64,000 nt of DNA from Drosophila miranda (Eukaryota; Arthropoda; Insecta; Diptera; Drosophilidae): assembly GCF_003369915.1 (NCBI RefSeq), contig NC_046677.1, positions 21,532,913 through 21,596,912 of the forward strand, in the 5' to 3' direction. Positions 1 to 11,878 of the stretch are shown one piece after another. The number at the start of each line of letters is the position of its first letter. The first letter of the stretch is position 1. Both the position numbers and the translations under genes were made by a program. The notes beneath the pieces were generated by a model. That model was not told the origin of the DNA. It saw only the letters and a list, made by a program, of their open reading frames with translations, and did no database searches.

Positions 1-1604
1 GTCACAGACATTGTAAAGTCCTTTCGGAATTCTTCAAAACAAAGCCCCTTATTCCATGGAATATATAAGGACCAAAATTGATTCCTTTTGCTAATTCTTT
101 CAGATCCCATAACTTATCGACTGGCCCTCGCTGGCGCCTGACTGGACAGAACTGTTGAAAGCCACTTGGTGGCCGGACTAACCTCAGTTTAATTATTGTT
201 GTGTGTTTATTATGTCTTTCCCAGCCCCCCCTGTCACGCCCACAAGCCACGACAAGAACAGTATTGTTTTTTGCTGCCTTCTTTTTTTACTGTACTTATT
301 TTTCCTTATTTTTTTTATTGGCCTACCACATGCCGCCACGAAGTTTCCCATTGAGTAGGTCTTTGGCCTGGGCACACGTCCACGACTTGGGGCGGGGATC
401 GCGGGGGGGTTTCGAATGGGATGGAATGGGTGGTCCCCATGCCTGACGCTGGGCCCAAACTGGTTTCCTGCCAAATGTTTCCGATTGCGAAATACTTGCA
501 ACACTCACGAGTACTACAACAAATACTTGCTACAAATAAAACACGGCTTGCATGTGGACTTTGGATGGATTTTTTTTTTGAATTTGAACGCCCAAACTGT
601 GTTTCGCCATTCCCGTTTGCTCCTGCAACTCAGAAAATTTTATTGGTGCACCAAGAAGTACGTAGATCGCGAGATCTGTGAGATTTTGCTGTTTTTGGGG
701 TAGAACAAGTGAAAGTGTAAAAATAATAACTTTGGTTGCGGTTCACGGCACTTGGTTGCCTTAATCATGGGGCCCCATGACGTAGGTTCTACCTACGTTT
801 GTACGTGCATACAGTGCGGTTCAGAAATGTAAGACACTTGAAAAGAGCGAATAAATGGGGCTGGGTCTCCTCCCGTGGATACTAGAAGCGATTAGTTCTC
901 TGTAAGAAGGAAGAAAGATTATTAGCTCGAATGAATCCAGTTCAAGGCAGATCTTATGCCGAAAAAATCACTTTTAAATCCCTCGAAAGTACTGTCTTTT
1001 GAGTGTCCTCCAAGGAAAGCAATATAATTCGTATCTTTTACATTCTTTGGGAAACCCTCCTTCAGAGGACTAAAATAGAAAGGATATTGCATTCTTATCC
1101 TTTCGGATTGATAATGGATATCAGTGGTTTATCAGCTCCTATCTGATCTTACGAAACTTGATCCTCAATTGACGGCTAATTATGAGTATTTAGGGGCATT
1201 CAGCGCTATAGAAATAGTCGCTATTTTGCACTCGAAATAATGGCTTAAATATGCAATCAGAACAATCCCATTAGCGGCCACAACCACGCGTTCCATACCC
1301 ATCCCCATCAGTGCTTCATCTCCCAGCGGGAAGCATCATCATCATCAGCTGCATCATCAGCTTCATCTTTAGTCTGCAATTATTGCTTGAGACGCCGAAA
1401 TGTCTGCACCGAGCAGCAGCAGCAACAGCAGCAGCAGCTGGAGCTGGATGCTGTCTCATGGCGCGATGAAAGTGCCCCACTGGCTGTGGCAGAAGACAGT
1501 TTCCCATGCGACTCTGATTGGAACTGCAACTCGTGTTCATTATGGTTGGGGCAGGGGGAAATGCGACGCATGGCTTACAACAACATGAACAGTCAGAAAG
1601 AGGG

Positions 1605-1636
<32 letters not shown>

Positions 1637-2050
1637 ATACATGCGGACAGACTTCAAAGATAATATGTTTGAAATTTTAGCAAACAGACAAATAAACGTT
1701 CTACTTTCACCAAAGCAACAGCACCAGCAGCGGTACACAGGCTGGGCAGACAGCACATAGTGCAGGTTGCGGGTGTAGAGCAGAGAGGTGCTGCCATAAA
1801 ACAGATGATTGGGGTGACAGAGAACACACAAAAAAAACATACGGAAAGCTGGTTCAATTTGAATTTTAACGGTCACAACAGTTGGCTGAGTGACATAGCA
1901 GCCGGCCCTTGAAATACTGCGAACGCGGCATTACACAGCACTCTTCCGCGGACGCCTTAGTGCGATATTTACGAACGCTTTACAGCACTGCTTGCTCAGC
2001 TGTTTAAACAACAGATGTTGAAAATTTTTTAAAACGTACACAAAAAACTA
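1..2050. other. Intergenic DNA upstream of Cog8; no gene supported
   Basis: I see no convincing gene here. The open frames are short, overlap on both strands, and follow low-complexity sequence: CAG/CAA repeats near 1411-1440 and a GA run at about 1605-1635. The last 100 bases before 2051 are the presumed promoter and 5' leader of Cog8; I see no clear TATA box. A pair of adjacent short palindromes sits at 765-798 and is listed separately. Confidence 0.6.
765..798. repeat. Two adjacent short palindromes
   Basis: 765-780 is a perfect 16-base palindrome centred on GGGGCCCC. It is followed at once by 780-798, an inverted repeat with 8-base arms ACGTAGGT/ACCTACGT-like around a short loop. They could be protein-binding half-sites or chance. 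No function is assigned. Confidence 0.6.
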
Positions 2051-4032
2051 ATGGAATTTGTAGATACAATGGATCTGGAGAATGAAAGGGTGCTCAAATT
2101 GATATTCCCCGATGGTGTGCCAGGTATGCTATCATATATGTACAGCTGTGACAGGAAATAAATTAAAGTTTCCACTTCCATTCGAGACAATCTGCGTGGC
2201 AATCCAGAATTGGATAATTATCTCGGGAAGCTGGGCACCTACAAGGTGGATCAGCTAAAAAAAGAGCAAACACGCCTGGCCGACGAGACCAAGACCATAT
2301 TGGAGCAGACCCAGGACCTGGCCATCTCCAATTACAAGACTTTCATCACGACGGCGGAGAACTCGCGATCGATATTCAACGAATTCCAGAAGACGGAGGA
2401 GCAGGTGGGCACTCTGATTGACAAGCTTCCAGAGTTCAGTGGCAAGTGCGAGCAGTTCCTAAAGGACTCCGCGGAGCTGAACGAGCAGCGCCGCCTCAAC
2501 TCCATCACTCTGCAGAAGAACTCCCAGCTGCTGGAGATCCTCGAGCTGCCGCAGCTGATGGAGCGCTGCATACGCGAAGGACGCTACGAGGAGGCCCTGG
2601 AGCTTGCCGCCTACGTGCAGAAGCTGGGCCAGCATCAGGGCCACATATCTGTGGTGAATGTAGGTTTTGTGTTCTCGATGAATCCCCGCCCAAAGAGGTT
2701 TATTACAAGCATTTACTTTACCCTTTCAGAGCATTGTGCGCGCCGTGGAGGCTTTGTGGCACACCATGCTGGTGCAGCTGGTGGCCCAGCTTCGTTCGGA
2801 TTTGCAGCTGCCCAAGTGCCTGCAGATCGTCGGATACCTGAGGCGCATGCAGGCTTTCGGGGACAACGAGCTGAAGTTGAAGTTCCTGCAGGCTCGCGAC
2901 TCCTGGCTTACCTCCTGCCTTGGGGCCATTCCCACAGCGGATGGTAAGATATCGAATGCATACCAAGAGATTCTCTGACTCATTGAGCGTCCCTACAGCC
3001 CAGCAGCATCTGACCAAGACCATTGAGATCACGCGCATCAATCTGTTCAACATCATCACCCAGTACCGGGCCATATTCCCCGAGGAAGGGAGCGCTGGCA
3101 AGGCGCAGGGCAGTAGTCTAAGGCCTTTGCAGGGCGTCAGCTGCAACGGCGATCGCCTCTTCCAGGCGTGGCTGCACAACAAAGTGGGTAATCGCATGGG
3201 AGACATTCTCCTGTTAATAATAATCTCTCGCTGTTTGCAGATTAATGCTTTCTTGGAGACCCTCGAAAAGGATCTGCATCGCGGCGTTGGATCCATTGAG
3301 ACGGTTTTGGGCCAGTGCATGTACTTCGGGCTCTCTTTCAGCCGCGTCGGGGCCGACTTTCGGGCCCTAATGGCTCCCATCTTTGTGGGCGTGGTGCAGA
3401 GCAAGTTCGAGGCCAGCATTGAGCAGGTCAACGAGCACTTTGAGCAGGAGCTGGAGAGGTTCACGCTGATCAACAAGGTTACGCTCCACTCGCGCAAGCA
3501 GGTGGATCCCACCTCGCTCTCCGCCACCCAGAACGAGTCATTTGCGCCTCCAGAGACGCTCCTGGACTTCTACCCCCTAGCCGCCCTTTGCAACGGCTAT
3601 CTGAATGCGCTGAACGAGCTGCGGCTCTGTGCCCCACTGGCGCTGGCCACAGACGTCACGCGTTGCTTGCAGCAGTCCCTGCAGTTGGTGGGCCAGCGAG
3701 TGCTCGCCTTCTACCGCCAGGAGCAGCAAGCCTTCACTGGAAACGAGCGCGAGAACTTCGTGAAGCTGTGCTCCTGCCTGGCCTACGACCTGGTGCCTTA
3801 TGTCCAGCGCTGCATCCATGGCATCTTCCCGCCCCAGTCGCTCACCGTTCACCTGGGCATCAGCCTCCTGCAGCTGGAGCAGCAGCAGCTCACCTATCTG
3901 CAGCAGGCGCGCATCCTAGAGCCCCTCAAGCATCTCCTGCCCACCAAGGTGCTCGTCCAGTCACAGCCTGCCCAGGAACCAGCTCTGGAGGCAAAGCCCG
4001 TCCTCAACGTACCCGTTGCTGCCGAGGGATGA
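2051..4032 (+). CDS. Cog8: Conserved oligomeric Golgi complex subunit 8 (Cog8), five exons
   Basis: Cog8 is a lobe-B subunit of the COG complex. COG tethers vesicles in retrograde transport within the Golgi and so supports glycosylation. I recognise the protein by its Dor1/COG8 sequence throughout: an N-terminal coiled-coil part (EQTQDLAISNYKTFI, EQRRLNSITLQKNSQLLEI), LPQLMERCIREGRYEEALELA in the middle, and a C-terminal part ending near LTVHLGISLLQLEQQQLTY. Exons read as 2051-2123, 2187-2659, 2730-2943, 2999-3183 and 3241-4032. All introns are 55-70 bases with GT/AG ends and keep phase; the fourth intron lacks a stop, but its removal fits the family better. The total is 1737 bases, or 578 residues, near the usual insect length. 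A second in-frame ATG at 2069 (MDLENERV) may be the true start and would give 572 residues. An alternative acceptor at 2168 would add six residues but lacks a pyrimidine tract. The last 222 coding bases are the source of the fragments repeated in array 1. Confidence 0.94.
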
Positions 4033-4140
4033 GTCATTCCCAACAACAAGTTCTAGGTTTAATCCATATTCCCATATTTATATATTGTTTGTCGTAATAG
4101 TATACATATTCATATATACATACACACGTACATGTGTTTA
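4033..4140 (+). other. Cog8 3' flank up to the transposon junction
   Basis: This is the short AT-rich 3' region after the Cog8 stop. TE-like sequence starts at about 4128-4140, judged by where similarity to the inverted copy ending near 10515 stops. I find no AATAAA between the stop codon and about 4400. The nearest candidate poly(A) signals are ATTAAA near 4351 and AATATA-type variants, both inside the TE. The Cog8 mRNA may therefore end in transposon sequence. The same 3' flank is carried by every full-length unit of array 1. Confidence 0.65.
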
Positions 4141-5357
4141 CTGGAAATATTTGTAAAACTAAAGATGAAATCTTGAATAATAGCATGCCCTCGGGGGGTT
4201 TTATACATCTGCGAGTATATCGAAAAGAATTCTTAGTTGTGGAAAATTTTCCAAAAGGGGAATGGGGATATTCAATGCATGTCCCCGAAAGTAAATCAGC
4301 ATTTTGCTGGAAGCTGTTAGAGTCCAACCCCATTCTGCTTCAGTCAAACAATTAAACATCTTTGTGTGTTTTAGTATCAAAATATAATCACGAGTAATAT
4401 AATTATTAGTAGCAAAATATAATATTCCTATCCATTCACCCGATAACCACAGTATCTAATTTCCGATAGCAGAATCCTAGAAAGAAGATACATTTTATTT
4501 TAATTTGGCAAACCTAAAACCATTTATACTTAGTGTCAAAACAAAGTATTGGTTCTACTTGCGATTCTACTCGGAGCCCCCAGATTCATCAGATGCCCGT
4601 ATTTATGTAGGTTTGTGTAGAAAAACTATCCGAAGAAGCCGTGTTGTACCTCATTGCGCCGCCACAGTTTACAGCCGTACGATTTGTAGTTTTCTTTTCG
4701 CCAGGTATTTATGAATATGGACCTAGAAAAAAGTTAAATTTGTATCTATTTATTCAACCTAAAAGCGAAATTTATGCTTACGTAGAGTGTCCGTATTTAT
4801 GTAGGTTTGTGTAGAAAAGCGGTCAAATGAAGTATAATTGTATCTTCTTGTGCCAGCACAGTTTACAGCCGTATGTTTTGTATTTTTTTTTTTGCCAGGT
4901 ATTTATGAATATGGACCTAGAAAAAAGTTAAATTTGTATCTATTTATTCAACCTAAAAGCGAAATTTATGCTTACTCTCTGCTTGCGGCTCTTGTGAAAC
5001 AATCAACAGATGTGTCTTGGATGGATCTTGGAGAAGTATTTTTATGCCTTGTGTATCTTGGGGAAGTATTATTATTTTGTACGACTTTCACTTTATGCTT
5101 AACTTTAAAAACTAAAAAAAACTAATCACTTTTATGCTTAAACCTAATTGAAAAAAAAAAACCGAAAAAATATTTTACAAAATTTTGAAATTTAGAATTT
5201 TATTTTGATGTGTTTAACTTCCGACGCTCCGAACTATACTGATATTTTTCCAGTATTCTCACACGACGACGAATTTGACATCTGGGGTTTTGTGGGGCAT
5301 GGATTGCTTGTTTCAGTTTTTCTTTTGAATTTTGCGTTGATTCGTATTTTTATGAAC
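4128..5357 (+). mobile_element. TE unit fused to the Cog8 3' end (founder-like unit of array 1)
   Basis: This AT-rich non-coding unit has the same order of blocks as all array 1 units. There is an outer block with TATCAAAATATAAT motifs at about 4375-4430. Next come sub-repeats of about 190 bases (TATGCTTACGTAGAGTGTCC and similar) at about 4580-4970. The inner block runs from ATCACTTTTATGCTTAAACC through TTCCAGTATTCTCACACGAC to CGTATTTTTATGAAC near 5357. It ends by joining a second copy of the Cog8 fragment at 5358. No transposase is encoded. The central tandem repeats recall DINE-1/Helitron-like elements, while the long inverted arms downstream recall foldback or Galileo-type elements. I leave the class open. 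Confidence 0.75.
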
Positions 5358-6840
5358 TGTGCATCCATGGCATCTTCCCGCCCCAGTCGCATATTCATAT
5401 ATACATACACACGTACATGTGTTTACTGGAAATATTTGTAAAACTAAAGATGAAATCTTGAATAATAGCATGCCCTCGGGGGGTTTTATACATCTGCGAG
5501 TATATCGAAAAGAATTCTTAGTTGTGGAAAATTTTCCAAAAGGGGAATGGGGATATTCAATGCATGTCCCCGAAAGTAAATCAGCATTTTGCTGGAAACT
5601 TTTAGAGTCCTACCCCATTCTGGTTCAGTCAAATAATTAAACATCTTTGTGTATTTTAGTATCAAAATATAATCACGAGTAATATAATTATTAGTAACAA
5701 AATATAGTATTGCCGTCGATTTCCTCATCAGCACTTGTACCCGATTAACCCAGTATTTCATTTCCGATAACTGAAAGCTAGAACGAAGATACATTTTAGA
5801 CTAATTTGATAAACCTAAAACCATTTATGCTTACACTGTTTAGTCCACCGAATCCCAAACAAAGTATTGTTTCGCGACTACTACTACTACCCCCAGACCC
5901 ATCAGATTGTATAAAGTCGTACGTTTGCGTAGTGTGTTTTTGGCCAGGTAAATATGAATGCGCACCTAGAAAAAAAATTAAGTTTTGATATATTTATTCA
6001 ATCTAAAACCCAAACTTATGCTTACGTAGAGTGCCCATATTTATGTAGTTTTGTATCTTCTTGGGCCACCACAGCTTACAGCGGTATGTTTTGTAGTTTT
6101 TTTTTTTGGACGGGTAATTATGAATATGAAACTAGAAAAAAGTTAAATTTGTATCTATTCAACCTAAAAGCGAAATTTATGCTTACGTAGAGTGCCCATA
6201 TTTATGTAGGTATGTGTAGAAAAGCGGTCAAATGAAGTATAATTGTATCTTCTTGGGCCACCAAGATTAAAGCCATACGTTTTGTAGTTTGTTTTTGGCC
6301 AGGTAATTATGAATATGAACCTAGAAAAAAGTTAAATTTTGATCTATTTATTCAACCTAAAACCCAAATTTATGCTTACTCTCGGCTTTCGGTTCTTGTG
6401 AAAAAATCAACAGATGTGTATCTTGGAGAAGTATTTTTGAGCCTTGTGTATCTTGGAGAAGTATTTTTGAGCCTTGTGTATCTTGGAGAAGTATTTTTGA
6501 GCCTTGTGTATCTTGGAGAAGTATAATTATGTTGTACACTTTATACTTAACTTTAAAAACTAAAAAAAAATAATCACTTTTATGCTTAAACCTAATTGAA
6601 AAAAAAAACCGAAATAAATATTTCTCAAAAATTTAGAAATTTAGAATTTTATTTTTATGTGTTTAACTTCCGACGCTCCGAACTATACTGATATTTTTCC
6701 AGTATTCTCACACGACAACGAATTTGACATCTGGGGCTTTGTGGGGCATGGATTGCTTGTTTCAGTTTTTCTTTTGAATTTTGCGTTGATTCGTATTTTT
6801 ATGAACAGAGACATTATTCGGTAATAATTCCGTTTTACCG
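5358..6840 (+). mobile_element. TE unit with mini Cog8 remnant; left arm of a large inverted repeat
   Basis: The unit opens with about 35 bases of Cog8 coding sequence (to about 5391) joined directly to the Cog8 3' flank, so the rest of the coding fragment is deleted. The TE portion differs in sequence from array 1 units and is nearly identical, in reverse complement, to about 9090-10515. It therefore belongs to a different TE subtype. It ends with TTATGAACAGAGACATTATT and continues into the flank that also follows array 1 at 39015. Confidence 0.75.
6415..6525 (+). repeat. 30-bp minisatellite inside the left TE arm
   Basis: A 30-base unit (TCTTGGAGAAGTATTTTTGA plus GCCTTGTGTA) is repeated just under four times. 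The equivalent stretch in array 1 units has one diverged pair, so the expansion is specific to this subtype. The inverted arm carries the same expansion at 9411-9519. Confidence 0.9.
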
Positions 6841-7125
6841 ATAATTCAGGTCGATAAAGTCGCTTTCAAAAGTCGCTGGACATTTTTATCCTTAGAAGTT
6901 ACTCAAGCAGTGAGCATCTTGAAGAAGAGGCCTAAAACATGTCCGATCGCTCCGTTGGCCCGTCTGTCGATGGTTACATAAACCATTTTCTGGTACAAAT
7001 TATGTAGGATTGGGATTGGTATTGTTGCAAGCTCATTGGGATGTGAATTGGGGTAATATATAAAGAACTGAATTCTTTGGAGCACTACTTTCAAGTGTTG
7101 TTTAGTCTAGAGTCGTACATATATG
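6813..7125 (+). repeat. Flank duplicated at the end of both Cog8-TE blocks (copy 1)
   Basis: This copy begins right after the TE end (ACAGAGACATTATTCGGTAA). It shares GTCGATAAAGTCGCTT, AGAAGTTACTCAAGCAG, GAGCATCTTGAAGAAGAGGC and GATCGCTCCGTTGGCCCGTC with 39015-39280, with insertions and deletions between the copies. It marks the two blocks as paralogous. Confidence 0.75.
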
Positions 7126-9089
7126 GAGTGAAGGACTGATATGTCCACCCTTCGAAGCGTGAAACATTTTGCAAACCTTTTTGAAATATTCCGCTTGCTG
7201 GCGTTGAGAGACCGACCCATATAAGTACTTTTTGCCTCTATTTCGTTTTTTTTCTGTCAGCAATTTTTCAGGTGTTGCGAAATCGGCTTTCCCGGTTAAC
7301 AGAATCAACTTGGTAACGGAATTAACAGGAACGAATGGCTGGCACAAAAACCAGCACAAACAGACCCGATCTATAGAGGGTGGGGGTTGGTGGGGTGCGG
7401 TCCGGATGCAAAATGCAAAATCGAATAATCGAAGGGCTCTCAAAAACGAAGGCAGCGAGCGTAAAGCGTGTAAAAAGCCTCCACAAACTCAATCAATCAA
7501 CGGATGGAATAAAGCGCGTATACGCAGTGTTGTCCGTGCGATGCCAAAGTAACAAATGAACACACACACACAGTGCAAACATAGATACGTAGTACGTACG
7601 GACAAGGACACACACAGAGACAGACTCAGGTTGTTAGTCGCTTGTTTCGCACTGCTTGCCCAAATACCACAAAATCTATTTCGATTCGCAATCAAAATCC
7701 CAAATTCCATTTGTACTATGACGAGTCCAGGCCGGACTACGGCTGCCACTACGGCCGTACGAAAGGGGCATGGAATGGAATGCGTGCTCGTCGCGTGTGT
7801 GCGTGGAGTAGGCCGGCAATGGACGGGTACAGGGAAATCGTGGCCAACTTGTGCTTGAGTGCTTTCGTTTGTATTTAGTGGCGGACTTAAAAATACAGAA
7901 GCCTCCGACCAGATCCCGCTCCGGTTGCGTACACGGCTCTAGCTCCTGCCGTACCCATACCCCTGCCACCGGCTGCACCCACAAAGGCCGTGGCCACAAA
8001 ACGCATCCGGCACTGACGTTGAACGATGAGCCGCCGCTGAATGTTGAGCGCTTTCTCTCTCTCTCTCTCTCTGTCTCTGTGTCTCTGTCTCTCTCTGCCA
8101 TGTCCATTTCTCAGTCTCCAATGCCTTCTCTGGTTCCTGCTCCACTAGTTTTCGTCCATTCAGCTGCCATGTTTTCCAATTTTCGGCGCACTGCGTTGCA
8201 TTCAGATTCATTCGATTGCAAGTTGCAACTAGAACCACAACAACAACAACAACAACAACAAAAACAACAGTAGCAGGAAAATCGTCGCTCGCTTTTCTCG
8301 AAATTTAGTCATTGTTCGCGAAATTGCTTATAAACGCGGCTCGTGTCCAGACCAATCCACTCCTTCCCGTAACCGCGCTCAATCTGACCCGCCATGTCGA
8401 CGCTTTAGTCAGGATATAGACGGAGGTTAGAGAATTATCGGTACGGATGGACATACCTACGGTGGAGCTCCGCTTTGGCTTTGGCTTTGGCGTTGGCGTT
8501 GGCGTTGGCTTGGCGGTTGGACAACCGCAGAGAGCCGCTTTTTGATCGTCCGGCACTAAAGTAAAAATATTATTGCACTCCCGCGGAGGCCACCCCGTTC
8601 CCAGCCACGGTCCCATAGTGGGTCAAAAACACAACCAGGTCTACGCCAAGCCCCACCCTATCCGCTCTTCCACTGGGCAGCCTTTTGTGCCTCATCGCGA
8701 GTTCGGTTACTGGGAAATTTTGTGATTTTACAAAACGATTGAGTGGAAGAACCACTGAAGTTTACACCTCCAAAAATAAATGCAGACTTGTGCAGGTTTC
8801 AATGGAAACGATGGGAGCATCGTTAATTTCTTAGGAACCTAAAATATACAAAAAATTAGCTACGATAAAAAAAATGAATATAAGAATCAATAAAATGGCC
8901 GTGTACATGGCTTACCCCCCAAGAGGAGACCGGAGACTCGAGTGCGTCTTCTGCAGCACAGAAGGTCTCGATGTCTTGGCCGAGCTATCTGCCATGAAGG
9001 CTTTAATCATAGCCCCTCGGAAAGGTGATACCACTCTCTTAGGTAAAGAGATCCCAGTGAAAAACACTCAAAGCATTCGAAGAGTGGCA
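6841..9089. other. 2.2-kb unique-looking spacer between inverted TE arms
   Basis: No transposase or host gene is supported. The first part (to about 7125) is shared with 39040-39280. The rest looks like ordinary Drosophila non-coding DNA: a short CA run at 7561-7572, a CT run at about 8051-8098, a CAA run at about 8237-8265 and GGCTTT/GGCGTT hexamers at about 8473-8515. An 81-codon open frame at 8874-9119 (plus) has no family I recognise and runs into the TE end. Confidence 0.55.
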
Positions 9090-10515
9090 TTTCGGTTAAA
9101 CGGAATTATTACCGAATAATGTCTCTGTTCATAAAAATACGAATCAACGCAAAATTCAAAAGAAAAACTGAAACAAGCAATCCATGCCCCACAAAACCCC
9201 AAATGTCAAGTTCGTTGTCGTGTGAGAATAGTTGAAAAATATCATTATAGTTCGGAGCGTCGGAAGTTAAACACATAAAAATAAAATTCTAAATTTCTAA
9301 ATTTTTGAGAAATATTTATTTCGGTTTTTTTTTTCAATTAGGTTTAAGCATAAAAGTGATTAGTTTTTTTTAGTTTTTAAAGTTAAGTATAAAGTGTACA
9401 ACATAATTATACTTCTCCAAGATACACAAGGCTCAAAAATACTTCTCCAAGATACACAAGGCTCAAAAATACTTCTCCAAGATACACAAGGCTCAAAAAT
9501 ACTTCTCCAAGATACACATCTGTTGATTGTTTCACAAGAACCGAAAGCCGAGAGTAAGCATAAATTTGGGTTTTAGGTTGAATAAATAGATCAAAATTTA
9601 ACTTTTTTCTAGGTTCATATTCATAATTACCTGGCCAAAAACAAACTACAAAACGTATGGCTTTAATCTTGGTGGCCCAAGAAGATAGAATTATACTTCA
9701 TTTGACCGCTTTTCTACACATACCTACATAAATATGGGCACTCTACGTAAGCATAAATTTCGCTTTTAGGTTGAATAGATACAAATTTAATTTTTTTCTA
9801 GGTTCATATTTATAATTACCCGTCCAAAAAAAAAAACTACAAAACATACGGCTGTAAGCTGTGGTGGCCCAAGAAGATTCAAAACTACATAAATATGGGC
9901 ACTCTACGTAAGCATAAATTTGGGTTTTAGATTGAATAAATATATCAAAACTTAATTTTTTTTCTAGGTGCGCATTCATATTTACCTGGCCAAAAACACA
10001 CTACGCAAACGTACGACTTTATACAATCTGATGGGTCTGGGGGTTAGAAGTAGTCGCGAAACAATACTTTGTTTGGGATTCGGTGGACTAAACAGTGTAA
10101 GCATAAATGGTTTTAGGTTTATCAAATTAGTCTAAAATGTATCTTCGTTCTAGCTTTCAGTTATCGGAAATGAAATACTGGGTTAATCGGGTACAAGTGC
10201 TGATGAGGAAATCGACGGCAATACTATATTTTGTTACTAATAATTATATTACTCGTGATTATATTTTGATACTAAAATACACAAAGATGTTTAATTATTT
10301 GACTGAACCAGAATGGGGTAGGACTCTAAAAGTTTCCAGCAAAATGCTGATTTACTTTCGGGGACATGCATTGAATATCCCCATTCCCCTTTTGGAAAAT
10401 TTTCCACAACTAAGAATTCTTTTCGATATACTCGCAGCTGTATAAAATCCCCCGAGAGAAAGGTATTCAAGATTTCATCTTTAGTTTTACAGATATTTCC
10501 AATGCAAACATGTAT
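9090..10515 (-). mobile_element. Inverted TE copy, right arm of the large inverted repeat
   Basis: This is the reverse complement of the unit ending at about 6840, in the same block order and with nearly the same sequence over about 1.4 kb, including the 30-bp minisatellite. Its outer end lies near 10515 (CAGATATTTCCAATGCAAAC). It has no Cog8 remnant at its outer end, unlike the left arm. The two arms could be the terminal inverted repeats of one 5.1-kb element or two opposed insertions. Confidence 0.8.
9411..9519 (-). repeat. 30-bp minisatellite inside the right TE arm
   Basis: This is the mirror image of the minisatellite at 6415-6525, again just under four units of 30 bases. The equal copy number in both arms suggests that one arm was copied from the other, or that the arms convert each other. 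Confidence 0.9.
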
Positions 10516-10689
10516 TATTTAAATAAAAGAATTTGTACGTTGTTCCAACCAACTCTGAGCCAAGCCAAGTCAATTTCTAATATAATCCTAGTATTATATA
10601 ATATAAGCTTAAGAATTATATATTTTTATACAAAAAGAAACAAAGAGGTGTGTGATTATTTCATGGGGAATGGTATGCTACAAGGTTCT

Positions 10690-10810
10690 ACACTGCGTAT
10701 CGTACGAATCATCCTGGGACACAGCTCAGTTTTCATTTGCCAAAGGATTTGCCTGGGATGGATGCGACGCTGCTTATCGGGATAATTGCCAAATGACCAA
10801 ATGGGGAGTT
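10690..10810 (+). repeat. Diverged direct repeat, copy 1 (flanks a TE fragment)
   Basis: The stretch from ACACTGCGTATC to GACCAAATGGGGAGTT matches 11879-12057 with many substitutions and a gap of about 57 bases. It is non-coding as far as I can see. Together the two copies bracket the rearranged TE at 10965-11690. Confidence 0.75.
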
Positions 10811-10964
10811 CCGGCTCCGATGGTTATGATGATATGCTATGATTTAGACTTATATTTTTTTTAGTCATCAAACACAAATAACATAAAATATAAAAAGGTA
10901 AAGCAAGCCTATTGATATACCCAAAATGTATTGAACTAACTGGCCCATTTGTTGTCAATAAAAA

Positions 10965-11690
10965 TAATTAGACATCTTTGTGTATTCTAGTATCAAAATA
11001 TAATCATTTTTAGTATCAAAATATAATAATTTTTAGTATCAAAATATAATCATTTTTAGTATCAAAATAAATAACAATCAGTTACTGCAAAGACTTCCAA
11101 GTGTACCCATTCATTGACGAAAAATGTGCATCTATTGGATTGCGAATAGTTTTTAATTTCCGATGTCCTTCGGAATCCATGCCTCCCCAGGAAGCGTGGT
11201 GTACTGCCCAGACGATTGTCGAGCCGTGTAGCAGCCGCCACGAAAAAGTTAAAAATTAAACCAAACAAAAACTTTACCACCACAACACTATGCTTACACT
11301 GTGTTCGATGTACCGCAAACCGAAAGAATTACGTGTGTGTACCTCTGTGTACGAGCGCAATCGCCGACCCTGAGCTCCGTTCTGATCTACGTAGAGATGG
11401 CAAAATCAACTGAAATGTTTCAAATGGTCAAAATTTTGATTTTTTTTTTTTTTTTTTTAAATTCATTTTTTGTTTTTTTTTTTTATGCTTTTTGTATAAA
11501 AAAAGAATCACTTTATGCTTAAACCTAATTGAAAAAAAAACCGAAATAAATATTTCTCAAAATTTAGAAATTTAGAATTTTATTTTTATGTGTTTAACTC
11601 CGGACGCTCCGAACTATACTGATATTTTTCCAGTATTCTCACACATCGAATTTGACATTTGGGGTTTTGTTGGGCATGGATTGCTTGCTC
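10965..11690 (+). mobile_element. Rearranged TE copy with foreign middle section
   Basis: The outer TE motif TATCAAAATATAAT occurs several times at about 10990-11066. The inner TE block (ATCACTTTATGCTTAAACC to GCATGGATTGCTTGC) occupies about 11507-11690. The part between them is not TE-like. The sub-repeat block is missing. The orientation matches array 1. Confidence 0.7.
11071..11283. other. Possible captured exon inside the TE; coding strand uncertain
   Basis: Two competing readings exist. On the plus strand 11071-11259 is open for 62 codons and is cysteine-rich (six Cys, including CKDFQVYPFIDEKC and AWCTAQTIVEPC). On the minus strand 11062-11283 is open from an ATG and begins with a signal-peptide-like segment (MVVKFLFGLIFNFFVAAA), but its end runs into the TE. 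Neither matches a family I can name. It may be a gene fragment caught in the element. Confidence 0.25.
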
Positions 11691-11878
11691 AATATTTACT
11701 TCGGGACTTCGGGGGGATATTTTATTGACCTGGGCAGTAGGCTGTGCTTGTTCACTCCGATCAAACACGAATCAGTCTTTATGATGGCCTATTCGATCAG
11801 CTAATGTCGGCATCCGTTCCTGGATGTGGTCGGTAATCTTTTAGCACGAATAAGAGTTATTGAAAAAGTGGAATTGCG

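Noticed and set aside
1316-1876. 186-codon minus-strand frame
   Set aside because: It has low-complexity Ala/Cys/Leu stretches from CAG and GA repeats, no domain, and competing frames on the other strand.
6841-9089. Transposase gene inside the inverted arms
   Set aside because: No frame over 140 codons and no transposase motif; the DNA looks like ordinary intergenic sequence with microsatellites.
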